Positions 1 to 8,626 of a stretch of DNA of 64,000 nucleotides are shown piece after piece; within the stretch, counting starts at the first letter, position 1, and each line of letters opens with the position of its first letter. The notes beneath the pieces were generated by a model. It ran no database searches. It was not told the origin of the DNA and was given only the letters and a program-made list of their open reading frames with translations. The translations under genes were made by a program, and so were the position numbers. The DNA comes from Marivibrio halodurans (GTDB lineage Bacteria; Pseudomonadota; Alphaproteobacteria; UBA8366; Aestuariispiraceae), in contig NZ_JAGMWN010000013.1 in assembly GCF_017963645.1 (NCBI RefSeq), positions 1-64,000 of the forward strand, given 5' to 3'.

Positions 1-61
1 TCAAGATCGCCTCCTGTTTGCGACCTTGAATCAGTATTCGGGAAAGAAGGGAATCCCCTAA
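1..61 (+). CDS. 3' end of an unidentified gene (partial)
   Basis: The second forward frame is open from the window edge and ends at a TAA at 59-61, giving a tail that reads QDRLLFATLNQYSGKKGIP. Its composition looks like ordinary protein, and it would run convergently into the small gene ending at 82, which is a normal arrangement. Only about 19 codons are visible, so no family can be assigned. Another frame is also open to a stop at 76-78, so the frame choice is tentative. Confidence 0.35.
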   Translation, partial: QDRLLFATLNQYSGKKGIP

Positions 62-81
62 ATGCAGACGCCGCCTAAGGG

Positions 82-372
82 TCAGTCGCGATAAGGCCCC
101 GGGCGCTTGCCCGGCCGGGTCGGCGCGCTGTGCCGCTTATGGCGGGAACGTTCCGCGAAGCTGATGACATTATGGGCGTCGCGCCCCTCGGCGCGGGCGG
201 GACGCTCCCGCTCGGCCGCCTCGACGGCGGCGCGTTGGGCCGCGCGCTCGCGCTCGATCCCCGCCTGTTCGATCACCGTGTGGCCGTTCATGGGGAAGGT
301 GGCGTTGAAGCCGCCATGGCGATAGCGAATGGTCGCGGCGGGCTTACGCCCGAAGATCCAGAGATCCGACAT
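82..372 (-). CDS. small basic hypothetical protein (96 aa)
   Basis: The predicted 96-residue protein begins MSDLWIFGRKPAATIRYRHG. It has a hydrophobic-to-neutral first third, then an Arg/Glu/Ala-rich helical stretch (about residues 38-63) and a basic tail. The frame is open much further upstream, but the start at 372 is preferred because a GGGAGAGG purine run directly precedes it and the upstream extension is low-complexity Arg/Asp/Gln-rich shadow sequence. I do not recognise the family and see no signal peptide or catalytic motif. It is divergent from the AEC transporter, with about 126 bp between their starts that must hold both promoters. Confidence 0.55.
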   Translation of the reverse strand: MSDLWIFGRKPAATIRYRHGGFNATFPMNGHTVIEQAGIERERAAQRAAVEAAERERPARAEGRDAHNVISFAERSRHKRHSAPTRPGKRPGPYRD

Positions 373-498
373 CCTCTCCCGACGCTCCTCACTGTCTTTC
401 CCAGGCGTCGTGCGCTTAAGGATTGCCATGGGAACGGGGGCGGGGCAAGGCTTCGCCTGATATAGGATGATTGGAACAATCGGACGCCACGGAACACG

Positions 499-1440
499 AT
501 GGATATCCTGATCGAGATCATGCTGCCGGTCTTCGGCGTGGTGCTGTTCGGCGCGGGCGCGCGCTGGCTGAAATGGATCGACGACGCGGGGATCGACGCC
601 GTCGGGCGTTTCGTCTTCACCTTCGCCGTCCCTTGCCTGCTGGTGCGAACGGTCGGCACGGCGGATTTGCCGGCGCATCCGCCCTATGGCCTCTTCGCCA
701 GCTTCTATCTCGGCGCGGTCGTGCTGTTCGCGGCGGGGATGCTTGTCGGGCGCTTCGTCTTCGGCCGACCGCCCATGGGGCAGACGTTGAGCGGCATGGG
801 CTTCTCCTTCGGCAACACGGCGATGGTGGGGTTGCCGATCATGCTGGCCGCCTATGGGGATGCGGGCGCGCTGCCCTTCTTCATGATCCTGTCGATCCAT
901 GGGCTGATCTATTTCACGGCGACGACGATCCTGCTCGAATCGCAGCATCAGGCGGGGGGGCGCGACGGCTTGCGGGCCCTGCCCAAGGCGGTCGCCCATT
1001 CGCTGATCACCAATCCGATCATCATCGGCCTCGCCATCGGCCTGTTCGTCAACCTGTCCGGCATCGGCTTACCCGGCCCGATCGATCAGATATGCCGCGT
1101 CATGCAGGGGGCGGTGCCGCCTTGCGCGTTGTTCGTGCTGGGGGCTTCGGTGGTGCGCTATGGCATTCGCGGGCGCGTGGCGCAGGCCGCGGTGGTCAGC
1201 GTCGCCAAGCTCGTGATCTTTCCGGCGCTCGTCTATGTGCTGGCCTTCCACGTCTTCACCCTGCCGCGCGATTGGGCGGAAATCGCGACGATCACCGCTG
1301 GGTTGCCGCTGGGCCTCATGGCCTTCGTCTTCTCGCAGAAATACGGCACGGGCCAGGCGATCACGGCGACGGCCGTGTCGATGTCGACGGTCGCCTCGCT
1401 CTTCACGCTCTGGGGGCTGTTGGTCCTGGTGCGCGGATAG
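499..1440 (+). CDS. AEC (auxin efflux carrier) family transporter
   Basis: This 313-residue, very hydrophobic protein has about ten membrane-spanning segments arranged as two five-helix halves separated by a short loop around residues 150-165. That layout and length are typical of the AEC/BASS-like carrier superfamily. The conserved stretches GFSFGNTAMVGLP (about residues 100-112) and LPLGLMAFVFSQKYG (about 269-283) resemble the discontinuous-helix regions of the two repeats. Bacterial members export or exchange small organic anions such as malate or malonate; the substrate here cannot be read from sequence. It stands alone, divergent from the small gene at 82-372 and followed by a 150 bp spacer with a GC-rich stem-loop. 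Confidence 0.88.
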   Translation: MDILIEIMLPVFGVVLFGAGARWLKWIDDAGIDAVGRFVFTFAVPCLLVRTVGTADLPAHPPYGLFASFYLGAVVLFAAGMLVGRFVFGRPPMGQTLSGMGFSFGNTAMVGLPIMLAAYGDAGALPFFMILSIHGLIYFTATTILLESQHQAGGRDGLRALPKAVAHSLITNPIIIGLAIGLFVNLSGIGLPGPIDQICRVMQGAVPPCALFVLGASVVRYGIRGRVAQAAVVSVAKLVIFPALVYVLAFHVFTLPRDWAEIATITAGLPLGLMAFVFSQKYGTGQAITATAVSMSTVASLFTLWGLLVLVRG

Positions 1441-1527
1441 TCCTTGCCACGGAGCCCACCCGGGCGTTACCAATTATCCCGTGATGCAGACACCGTTCGT
1501 CATCCGGGCGATTGCGCCGATTACGAA

Positions 1528-1550
1528 CCCGGCCCCTGCGGGGCGCCGGG
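1528..1550 (+). terminator. GC-rich stem-loop after the AEC transporter
   Basis: CCCGGC (1528-1533) and GCCGGG (1545-1550) pair around an inner CCC/GGG and a short loop. No T-run follows, so this could be a weak terminator of the AEC gene or a leader structure of the ACT-domain gene that starts 43 bp downstream. Confidence 0.3.
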
Positions 1551-1592
1551 CTCCTTCGCATGCGCAATTCCCTTCCTTTCGGAGACGAACCG

Positions 1593-1925
1593 ATGTCCGA
1601 AGCCACCACCCCGGCCGCTAACGGCCGTACCCATCACCATCACTCCCCCCGTTCCGCGACCGCCTGTTTCACCGTCTGCGCCGATGCGGGCCCCGGCATG
1701 CTGGGCCGGTTGCTCGAAGGGTTCGCCAAGCGCGGCCTGACGCCCGAACGGGTTCACGCGCAATTGAGCGGCGACGGCGAGACCATGGATCTCGACCTTC
1801 AGGTGACGGGCCTGGATGGGGATCAGGCCACCATCATCGGCGAAACCCTGCGCGCCATCGTCGGTGTGCGCGCGGTCCTGGTCGGCGCCAAGGCCACGGC
1901 CCGGCCGATCGGCGTCGCGGCGTAA
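1593..1925 (+). CDS. stand-alone ACT-domain protein (110 aa)
   Basis: The start at 1593 is set by a GGAG 8 bases upstream; the same frame is open earlier but without family-like sequence. After a polar His-rich leader (HHHH at about residues 16-19), residues about 25-100 read as one ACT domain: a first strand ACFTVCADAGPGMLGRLL, a helix, then LDLQVTGLDGD and a final VRAVLVG strand. This most resembles the small regulatory subunits of acetohydroxyacid synthase (IlvN/IlvM). ACT domains bind amino acids and regulate enzymes. No ilvB-type catalytic gene is nearby, so its partner is unknown; an orphan regulatory subunit is an inference. Confidence 0.65.
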   Translation: MSEATTPAANGRTHHHHSPRSATACFTVCADAGPGMLGRLLEGFAKRGLTPERVHAQLSGDGETMDLDLQVTGLDGDQATIIGETLRAIVGVRAVLVGAKATARPIGVAA

Positions 1926-1938
1926 GGGCGGCCTGGCA

Positions 1939-1970
1939 GACGGGGCTTTCGGCCGACGGGGCTTTCGGCC
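1939..1970. repeat. perfect 16-bp tandem duplication
   Basis: GACGGGGCTTTCGGCC occurs twice head to tail (1939-1954 and 1955-1970) in the spacer just after the ACT-domain gene. It looks like a recent slippage duplication. Confidence 0.9.
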
Positions 1971-2050
1971 GATGCGGGCTTCTGCTTTAAGGGATAGGTC
2001 GCCCGCCCTGCCCCGTCCGCCCCGCTCGACCCCGAGAGGCCGCCTGCCGC

Positions 2051-2905
2051 ATGAGCTTCCTCGACCGCATCGCCGCCTGCAATAACGCGGATATGTCCGA
2101 TTTCGCGCCGCTTCATGGTTTCGGCACGCGGATCGGCTGGGTTCGGCGGGAGCGGGCCGGGCTTCTCACCCAGCATGCGGGGGCCTTTCAGGTGACGGAG
2201 GCGGGGCTGACGCTGGCCCCCGCCCTCGCCTCCGGGGCGGAGGCGACGGAGGCCGTCGACCGCGCGCTTCGCGAATTGGCGGCCCAAGGACATATCGCCG
2301 GCTGGCGGGAGGAGCCCTATCGCGTGGCGACACGCTATGGCGCCCCGGCCCTGATGGTGGTGGAGCGCGCGGCCGCCCCCTTCCTCGGCATCCGAAGCTG
2401 GGGCGTGCATATGACGGGTTATGTCCGCCGGCCGGACGGCGGCCTCGACCTCTGGATCGCGGAGCGCGCGCATGACAAGCCGACCTATCCGGGCGAACTG
2501 GACAACATGGTCGCGGGCGGCCAGCCGGCGACGCTCGGCCTGTTCGACAATCTCGTCAAGGAATGCGCGGAGGAAGCGGCGATCCCCGAAACACTGGCCC
2601 GCGCGGCGCGGCCCGTCGGCACCATCGGCTATCGCCACGCGCTGGCCGCCGGGTTGAAGCCGGACGAGATGTTCTGCTTCGACCTGGAACTGCCGGACGA
2701 TTTCACGCCGGAGAACACCGATGGCGAGGTCCATGCCTTCTTCCGTCTGCCGGCGGAGGAAGTGATGGCGATGGTGCGGGAAAGCGACCGTTTCAAGTTC
2801 AACTGCGCGCTCGTCCTGATCGATTTCTTCATCCGTCACGGGCTGGTCGCGCCGGACGACGAGTCGGATTACGCGGAAATCTGCCGGGGCTTGCGCTCAG
2901 GCTGA
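2051..2905 (+). CDS. DUF4743-type Nudix hydrolase
   Basis: The 284-residue protein has an N-terminal DUF4743-like domain (about residues 1-115) followed by a Nudix fold. The Nudix box is seen as GGQPATLGLFDNLVKECAEEA (about residues 156-176), with the catalytic Glu cluster KECAEE. This two-domain architecture matches the thiamine-pyrophosphokinase-like Nudix proteins of proteobacteria and plants (Nudt20/24-like), which hydrolyse damaged thiamine diphosphate analogues or other nucleoside diphosphate derivatives. The exact substrate is unproven. A GAGAGG lies about 11 bases before the ATG. Its 3' end overlaps the convergent gluQRS gene by 9 bp. Confidence 0.85.
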   Translation: MSFLDRIAACNNADMSDFAPLHGFGTRIGWVRRERAGLLTQHAGAFQVTEAGLTLAPALASGAEATEAVDRALRELAAQGHIAGWREEPYRVATRYGAPALMVVERAAAPFLGIRSWGVHMTGYVRRPDGGLDLWIAERAHDKPTYPGELDNMVAGGQPATLGLFDNLVKECAEEAAIPETLARAARPVGTIGYRHALAAGLKPDEMFCFDLELPDDFTPENTDGEVHAFFRLPAEEVMAMVRESDRFKFNCALVLIDFFIRHGLVAPDDESDYAEICRGLRSG

Positions 2906-3763
2906 GGCCGTATGCGCCATTGCCTCGATCCGCGCGATCACTTCCTCCGGCCGGGTACCGGCATCGCGCATCGATCTTAGGCTCGCGCTGTCCGCGCGCT
3001 TGGCCAGGCGCTGCCCGTCCGTGTCCTTGAGCAGCGGGTGATGGTGATAGGCCGGTTCCGGCAGGCCCAGCAGGGTTTGCAGAATGCGGTGGATGTGCGT
3101 CGCATGCAGCAGGTCCTCCCCCCGCGTTACCAGGCTGACGCCTTGCAGCGCATCGTCGACCGTGACGGCGAGGTGATAGCTGGTCGGCACGTCCTTGCGC
3201 GCCAGCACGATGTCGCCGCAACTCTCCGGCTCGACCGCGACGGTGCCGAAGCGTGCGTCGGTGAAGTGGAGCGGCCCCGTCATCCGTGTGGCCTTGTCCA
3301 TGTGAAGACGGATGGCGAAGGGGGCCCCGGCCCCCCGGCGCGCGGCCGCGTCCCGCGCGCTCAGATGCTTGCAGGTCCCGGGATAGAGCGGGCCGTCGGG
3401 CCCGTGGGGCGCATGGCCGGCGCCGGCGATTTCCGCCTGGATTTCCTTGCGCGTGCAGAAGCAGGGATAGGTGAGGCCGCCTTCCTCCAACATGTGCAGG
3501 AAATCGCGATAGAGGTCGAAATGGTCCGATTGGCGGCGCACCGGCTCCGGCCAGGAAAGGCCGAGCCAGGAGAGGTCCTCAAGGATCGCCTGCTCGAACT
3601 CGGGTCGGGCGCGACCGCGGTCGATATCCTCGATCCGCAGCAGGAAGGTGCCGTCGGCTTCCGCCGCCGCGCGCGCCGCGAACAGCGCCGAATAGGCATG
3701 GCCCAGATGCAGGGGGCCGGTCGGGCTCGGCGCGAATCGGGTGACGGTGCGCTCGGATAACAT
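2897..3763 (-). CDS. gluQ: glutamyl-Q tRNA(Asp) synthetase
   Basis: This is a class I glutamyl-tRNA synthetase paralogue that loads glutamate onto the queuosine at position 34 of tRNA-Asp. Its 288 residues are the size of GluQRS and lack the anticodon-binding domain of GltX. The HIGH-type signature PLHLGHAYSA lies at residues 17-26. Zinc-binding cysteines are seen in YPCFCTRKE (about 99-107) and YPGTCKH. The KMSKS position has the degenerate RLAKRADS that is usual in this family. It is convergent with the Nudix gene and divergent from the ABC exporter, with about 185 bp between them for both promoters. Confidence 0.93.
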   Translation of the reverse strand: MLSERTVTRFAPSPTGPLHLGHAYSALFAARAAAEADGTFLLRIEDIDRGRARPEFEQAILEDLSWLGLSWPEPVRRQSDHFDLYRDFLHMLEEGGLTYPCFCTRKEIQAEIAGAGHAPHGPDGPLYPGTCKHLSARDAAARRGAGAPFAIRLHMDKATRMTGPLHFTDARFGTVAVEPESCGDIVLARKDVPTSYHLAVTVDDALQGVSLVTRGEDLLHATHIHRILQTLLGLPEPAYHHHPLLKDTDGQRLAKRADSASLRSMRDAGTRPEEVIARIEAMAHTASA

Positions 3764-3948
3764 CGGGGAAAATCATCCCTTCCTCGCCCCCGTCGCGGGG
3801 GCGGCGGCCGTTTCTCCCACCCTGCCTAGCGCAATCCGGGCGGTTGGGCCAGCCGGGGCCAAGACGATCATTGCGGGCCGCGCGCCGACGCGCCACTCTT
3901 GTCCCAGGACGAGGGTGAAACCGCCGGTTCGGCGGGAAAGGACATTTC

Positions 3949-5769
3949 TTGGCACGCGGCGGTGGACGTTTCTCCAATCCCGGCCCGGACCGGCCGAAGG
4001 GGCGGGATTTGGCCGCGCTGAAGCGCGCGGGTGCCTTCCTCCGACCCTATTGGCCGCGCGCGGTGCTGGCGGGTATCGCCCTGGTCGTGACGGCGGGCTG
4101 TGTCCTGGGGTTGGGGCAGGGGCTGCGCGCGCTGATCGATAGCGGCTTCGCGGAAGGGGAGCCGGGCGCCCTCGACCGGGCGCTGGCGGTGCTGGTCGGA
4201 TTGTCGATCGTAATGTCGATCGGCACCTATGCGCGCTTCACGATGGTCTCCTGGCTGGGCGAACGGGTGGTGGCCGATCTGCGCAACGCGGTCTTCCGGC
4301 GGGTGCTGACCCTCGACCCCGGTTTCTTCGAGGTGACCAAGACGGGCGAGATTCTCTCGCGCCTGACGACCGATACGACCCTGTTGCAGTCGATCGTCGG
4401 CTCCACCGCCTCCATGGCGCTTCGCAACATGCTGATCCTGCTGGGGGGAATCGTCATGTTGTTCGTCACCAACGCGAAATTGACGGCGCTGGCGCTGTGC
4501 GTGGTGCCGCTTGTCGTGGTGCCGATCCTGATGATCGGCCGGCGGGTACGGAGTCTTTCCCGCGCCAGCCAGGACCGCGTCGCCGATGTCGGCGCCTTCG
4601 CGGAGGAAAGCTTCAACGCGATCCGCACCCTCCAGGCCTTCACGCACGAAGCGGAGGATGCGCGGCGCTTCGGACAGGAGGTGCGCGGCGCCTTCGATAC
4701 CGCGATCCAGCGCATCCATCTGCGCGGCGCGCTCGCCTCCGTCGTCATCCTTCTGGTTTTCCTGGCGGTCGCGGTGATCCTGTGGGTCGGCGGGCATGAT
4801 GTGATGGCCGGGCGGATCACGGGCGGTGAACTGGCGGCCTTCGTCTTCTATGCCACGATCGTCGCCTTCGCGGTCGGGGTTCTGTCGGAGATCTTCGGGG
4901 AATTGCAGCGCGCGGCCGGCGCCACCGAACGGCTGATCGAACTGCTGGAGGCCGAACCCGCGATCAAGCCGCCGGCGGCGCCCGCCGCGCTGCCCGACCC
5001 GCCGGAAGGCCGCGTCGCCTTCGAGGGGGTGGGCTTCACCTATCCTTCCCGGCCGGATATGGCGGCGCTGGACGCGGTCGACCTTGCCATCGCGCCGGGG
5101 GAGACGGTCGCCCTCGTCGGGCCGTCCGGCGCGGGGAAGAGCACGATGTTCCAGCTCCTGATGCGTTTCTACGATCCGGATCGGGGGCGCGTCCTGCTGG
5201 ACGGGGTCGATCTCACCCGCTGCGATCCGGGGGACTTGCGCCGCCGCATGGCGATCGTGTCCCAGGACCCGGTCATCTTCTCCGCCACCGGGTTCGAGAA
5301 TATCCGCTATGGCGCGCCCGACGCGCCGGATGACGCGGTCATCCGCGCCGCCCGCGACGCGGCCGCCGATGAATTTCTGCGTGCCCTGCCGGATGGCTAT
5401 GACAGCTTCCTCGGCGAGAAGGGCGCCCGCCTTTCCGGCGGACAGCGCCAGCGCATCGCGATCGCCCGGGCGTTGCTGCGCGACCCGGCGGTCCTGTTGC
5501 TGGACGAGGCGACGAGCGCCCTCGACGCCGAAAGCGAACGGCTGGTGCAGGAGGCGTTGAAGCGGCTGATGCGCGGGCGCACGACGCTGATCATCGCCCA
5601 TCGGCTGGCGACCGTGGTCAATGCCGACCGGATCGCCGTGATGGATCGCGGCCGCATCGTCGCCACCGGGACCCATGCCGACCTGATGGAGAGCAGCCCG
5701 CTCTACAATCGCCTCGCCACGCTGCAATTCTCCGAGCCCGGCGCCGCCGGGGTCGCGGCGGCGGAATAG
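3949..5769 (+). CDS. MsbA/LmrA-type ABC exporter, fused TM and ATPase
   Basis: This 606-residue half-transporter combines a six-helix membrane domain (about residues 30-340) with a nucleotide-binding domain (about 360-590). Visible ATPase motifs are Walker A GPSGAGKST, signature LSGGQRQ, Walker B VLLLDEA and the switch IIAHRL. Such proteins dimerise and export lipids, drugs or peptides across the inner membrane. I place the start at a TTG because GGAAAGGA sits 6 bases upstream and there is no better ATG. The next gene starts 9 bp downstream, so the two are co-transcribed, suggesting a lipid- or envelope-related substrate, though this is inference. Confidence 0.9.
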   Translation: MARGGGRFSNPGPDRPKGRDLAALKRAGAFLRPYWPRAVLAGIALVVTAGCVLGLGQGLRALIDSGFAEGEPGALDRALAVLVGLSIVMSIGTYARFTMVSWLGERVVADLRNAVFRRVLTLDPGFFEVTKTGEILSRLTTDTTLLQSIVGSTASMALRNMLILLGGIVMLFVTNAKLTALALCVVPLVVVPILMIGRRVRSLSRASQDRVADVGAFAEESFNAIRTLQAFTHEAEDARRFGQEVRGAFDTAIQRIHLRGALASVVILLVFLAVAVILWVGGHDVMAGRITGGELAAFVFYATIVAFAVGVLSEIFGELQRAAGATERLIELLEAEPAIKPPAAPAALPDPPEGRVAFEGVGFTYPSRPDMAALDAVDLAIAPGETVALVGPSGAGKSTMFQLLMRFYDPDRGRVLLDGVDLTRCDPGDLRRRMAIVSQDPVIFSATGFENIRYGAPDAPDDAVIRAARDAAADEFLRALPDGYDSFLGEKGARLSGGQRQRIAIARALLRDPAVLLLDEATSALDAESERLVQEALKRLMRGRTTLIIAHRLATVVNADRIAVMDRGRIVATGTHADLMESSPLYNRLATLQFSEPGAAGVAAAE

Positions 5770-5778
5770 GGGACGGGT

Positions 5779-7359
5779 ATGGAGCCGCGGCTCAACGGCG
5801 TGATGGCCGTGATCGCGGTCCTGGCGATCGCCTTCGCGCTGACGCGGCTATCCGCGGATTGGATCGGGGTGGAGAGCGAAGCGCTCGTCATCGACGATAC
5901 GCCCGCGACGCTCTATCGCCCTTCCGAGGGGCGCGCGGGGCCGCCGGTCGTGCTTGCGCACGGTTTCGGGGGCTCGCAACAGATGATGCGAAGCCTGGCC
6001 CTGACGCTGGCGCGCAACGGCTATACCGCCATTACCTACGATTTTCCGGGGCACGGGCGTCACCCGGCCGTGTTCGGCGGCGATATCCGGGATGCGGATA
6101 TGTCGGGGCGGGTGCTGCTCGATCAACTCGACCAAATCGCGGCCCGCGCGTCGCGGATGGGGGAGGGAGGGCCGATCGCGCTCGTCGGTCATGCCATGGC
6201 CGCCGATCTGGTGACGCGCTATGCGCGGGCGCATCCCGGGCGGGTGGCGGCGACGGTCGCCCTTTCGACGGTGCCGGCGGGCGTGGATGGGAATGGGGAC
6301 GGGAAGGCCGGTGGACCGCGTAATCTTCTGATCGTCATGGGCGCGTGGGAGGAGGAGCGCGTGCTGGCGGAGGCGTTGCGCGCCGTCTCCCCGGCGGTTC
6401 CCCCGACCGGGCCCGGCGACATGCTGATGACCGGGCGCACCTATGGCGATGTCGCCGCCGGCACGGGGCGCCGTGCCGCGGTCGTCGACGGGGTGGAGCA
6501 TGTCGGTGTCCTCTTCGCCCGCGCGACGATGGAGGAGGTGGCCCGGTGGCTCGACGCCGCCTTCGCCCGGACGGATGCGACGGGCGATGACGGCCAAGTG
6601 GAGACCGTGCGGCGCGGCCCCTGGATCGCGTTGCTTCTGGCCGGGCTCGTCCTGCTGGCCCGGCCGCTGGCGAGCCGTCTGCCCGCGCTCGGCGGGGAGC
6701 GGCTGGGCGCCAATCTGTCCTGGCGGCAGTTCGCGGGTGCCGGTTTGGTCCCGGCGGTGGCGACGCCGCCGCTGCTCGCCGTCCTGCCGACGGATTTCAT
6801 GACGCTGCGGCTCGGTGATTATCTGGCGCTTCATTTCCTGGTCTATGGGCTTTTCATCGCGGGCGCGCTCTATTGGCTGCGCCGCCGCCGCGCGGAACCC
6901 CGGCCGGTCCGGCCGATTCCCAGCCTGCAACTTCTCGCGGTCGCGCTGGCCGTGCTGCTCTATCTGTTCCTGGCGGTCGTGCTGCCGGTGGACAGGCTGG
7001 TCACGAATCTGCTGCCGGGGGAGGCGCGGGTGCCGCTGATCCTGGCCCTGGTGACGGGAACGCTCGTCCATGGGGCGGCGGACGAGTGGTTGACGCGCGG
7101 CGGGGACGCGCCGCGCGGGCTCTATTGGTTCTCGAAGCTGCTGTTCCTGGTCTCGCTCGCCGTGGCGATCGCGCTCGCGCCGGGGGAACGCGCGCAACTC
7201 GCGGTCCTGTTCCCGGCGTTGCTCGCGCTCTTCATGCTGTTGGGGCTCGTCAGTCGCTGGTGCTATCTGCGCACGCACCATCCGATTCCGGCGGGACTGG
7301 CCGGCGGGGTGCTGTCGGGCTGGGTTCTGGGCACGCTGTTCCCAATCATCACCGGGTAA
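5779..7359 (+). CDS. alpha/beta-hydrolase fold protein fused to a multi-helix membrane domain, lacking the usual serine
   Basis: The 526-residue protein starts with one membrane anchor (residues about 8-24). An alpha/beta-hydrolase domain follows (about 50-270), with the oxyanion-region HGFGGSQQ and the strand AITYDFPGHGRH. It ends in seven or eight further membrane helices (about 278-526). The nucleophile elbow reads GHAMAAD instead of GHSMGG, encoded by GGT CAT GCC ATG GCC; the serine is replaced by alanine. A later acid and the histidine EHVGV are still recognisable. It may therefore be a non-catalytic binding or scaffold protein, or use another residue. It is 9 bp downstream of the ABC exporter and probably co-transcribed. 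I do not know a characterised homologue. Confidence 0.82.
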   Translation: MEPRLNGVMAVIAVLAIAFALTRLSADWIGVESEALVIDDTPATLYRPSEGRAGPPVVLAHGFGGSQQMMRSLALTLARNGYTAITYDFPGHGRHPAVFGGDIRDADMSGRVLLDQLDQIAARASRMGEGGPIALVGHAMAADLVTRYARAHPGRVAATVALSTVPAGVDGNGDGKAGGPRNLLIVMGAWEEERVLAEALRAVSPAVPPTGPGDMLMTGRTYGDVAAGTGRRAAVVDGVEHVGVLFARATMEEVARWLDAAFARTDATGDDGQVETVRRGPWIALLLAGLVLLARPLASRLPALGGERLGANLSWRQFAGAGLVPAVATPPLLAVLPTDFMTLRLGDYLALHFLVYGLFIAGALYWLRRRRAEPRPVRPIPSLQLLAVALAVLLYLFLAVVLPVDRLVTNLLPGEARVPLILALVTGTLVHGAADEWLTRGGDAPRGLYWFSKLLFLVSLAVAIALAPGERAQLAVLFPALLALFMLLGLVSRWCYLRTHHPIPAGLAGGVLSGWVLGTLFPIITG

Positions 7360-7386
7360 GGCATGACCGGGTAAGGCATGACCGGG
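7351..7386. repeat. 15-bp tandem duplication spanning a stop codon
   Basis: ACCGGGTAAGGCATG occurs at 7351-7365 and again at 7366-7380, with a third partial copy ACCGGG after it. The first copy contains the TAA stop of the hydrolase gene. A hairpin GCATGAC (7376-7382) / GTCATGC (7395-7401) lies between the two convergent genes and could terminate transcription in both directions. Confidence 0.85.
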
Positions 7387-7395
7387 CGAGAAGCG

Positions 7396-8562
7396 TCATG
7401 CCCGGCAGCGCGCGATCACCTTGCGCAGGAAGGCCTCGCATTCCGCGATCTGGCTCTTCTCGATGAACTCGTTCGGCTGGTGCGCCTGGGCGATCGATCC
7501 CGGGCCGCAGACGACGGCGGCCATGCCGGCCTGCTGGAATTGCCCGGCCTCGGTCCCGTAGGAGACATAGTGCGTGTCGTTGTCGCCGGTGATCTGGCGC
7601 ACGAAGGTCTCGGCCTCGCTCTCCCGGTCCTCGCTCAGTCCCTTCACCACGTTCTCGGTCACCGTCTCGATGCCGGTGGCGGGGTCGATCGCATGCATCT
7701 CCGGCAGGATCTCGGCCGTGTACCAGTCCTCGAACTCCTTCTGGATATCCTCCGGGAAATCCTCCGGCAGGTTGCGCACGTCGCAGGTGAACTCCGCGTG
7801 GCGGGCCATGATGTTGGGTGCCGTGCCACCGGTGATCTGGCCGACATGAATGGTCGTGTAGGGCGGGGTGAAGCCCTTGCCGGGGCCGTTCTCGAAATCG
7901 CCCTTGGCGGCGCGTTCCTTCACCATCTCGTCCAGCTTCGCGACGAGACGGGAGGCCACCATCACCGCCGAGACGCCGGATTGCATCTGGCTGGAATGCG
8001 CCTCCTTGCCGGTCACGGTGGTGCGGAAGAACCACATGCCCTTATGGGCGGAGACGACCTTCATGTCCGTCGGCTCGCCGATGATGACGACGGAGGGTTT
8101 GGGCAGGCTCTCGCCGATCTCGGCGATCATCTCCGGCGCGCCTCGGCAGCCGACCTCCTCGTCATAGGAGAAGGCGAAATGGATCGGCCGGGCCAGCGGC
8201 TTGGCCAGCATCTCCGGCAGCAGCGCCAGCGCCGTCGCGGGAAAGGCCTTCATGTCGCAGGTCCCGCGCCCATAGAGACGGCCGTCGTCCTTGTCCGTCA
8301 ACAGGAACGGGTCCGTGTCCCAGGGCTGGCCCGCGACCGGTACCACGTCGGTATGGCCGGACAGGCAGATACCGCCCGGCTGCTTCGGCCCGATGGTCGC
8401 GAAGAGGTTCGCCTTGCTGCCGTCGGCGTTCGGCAGGACCGTCGCTTCCACCCCCGCCTCGGCCAACCGGTCGCTCACGAAATGGATCAGATCCAGGTTC
8501 GATTTCGACGAGGTCGTGTCGAACCCCACGAGCGTCGCCAGCATCTCGACCGGATCGGTCAT
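7396..8562 (-). CDS. argE: acetylornithine deacetylase (M20 family)
   Basis: ArgE removes the acetyl group from N2-acetylornithine in arginine synthesis. The 388-residue length fits the family. Metal-site signatures of M20 peptidases are visible: SGHTDVVPV (about residues 67-75), the bridging aspartate in RGTCDMKAF, the catalytic Glu pair in SYDEEVGC and the ligand in IGEPT. I start at 8562, giving MTDPVEM, because AGAGG lies about 9 bases upstream; an ATG 9 bp earlier has that purine run adjacent to it. It lies 64 bp downstream of the first trkH on the same strand but has no functional link to it. Related M20 deacylases cannot be fully excluded. Confidence 0.85.
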   Translation of the reverse strand: MTDPVEMLATLVGFDTTSSKSNLDLIHFVSDRLAEAGVEATVLPNADGSKANLFATIGPKQPGGICLSGHTDVVPVAGQPWDTDPFLLTDKDDGRLYGRGTCDMKAFPATALALLPEMLAKPLARPIHFAFSYDEEVGCRGAPEMIAEIGESLPKPSVVIIGEPTDMKVVSAHKGMWFFRTTVTGKEAHSSQMQSGVSAVMVASRLVAKLDEMVKERAAKGDFENGPGKGFTPPYTTIHVGQITGGTAPNIMARHAEFTCDVRNLPEDFPEDIQKEFEDWYTAEILPEMHAIDPATGIETVTENVVKGLSEDRESEAETFVRQITGDNDTHYVSYGTEAGQFQQAGMAAVVCGPGSIAQAHQPNEFIEKSQIAECEAFLRKVIARCRA

Positions 8563-8626
8563 GTCTCTCATCCTCTTCGAAGCGGGTTGACGGGTGATGG
8601 CCGGAAGGCCGTTCGCGCGGATCGTC

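Noticed and set aside
3868-5727. 619-codon frame opposite the ABC exporter
   Set aside because: Composition is Arg/Gln/Asp-biased with no hydrophobic core; the plus-strand exporter has all ABC motifs.
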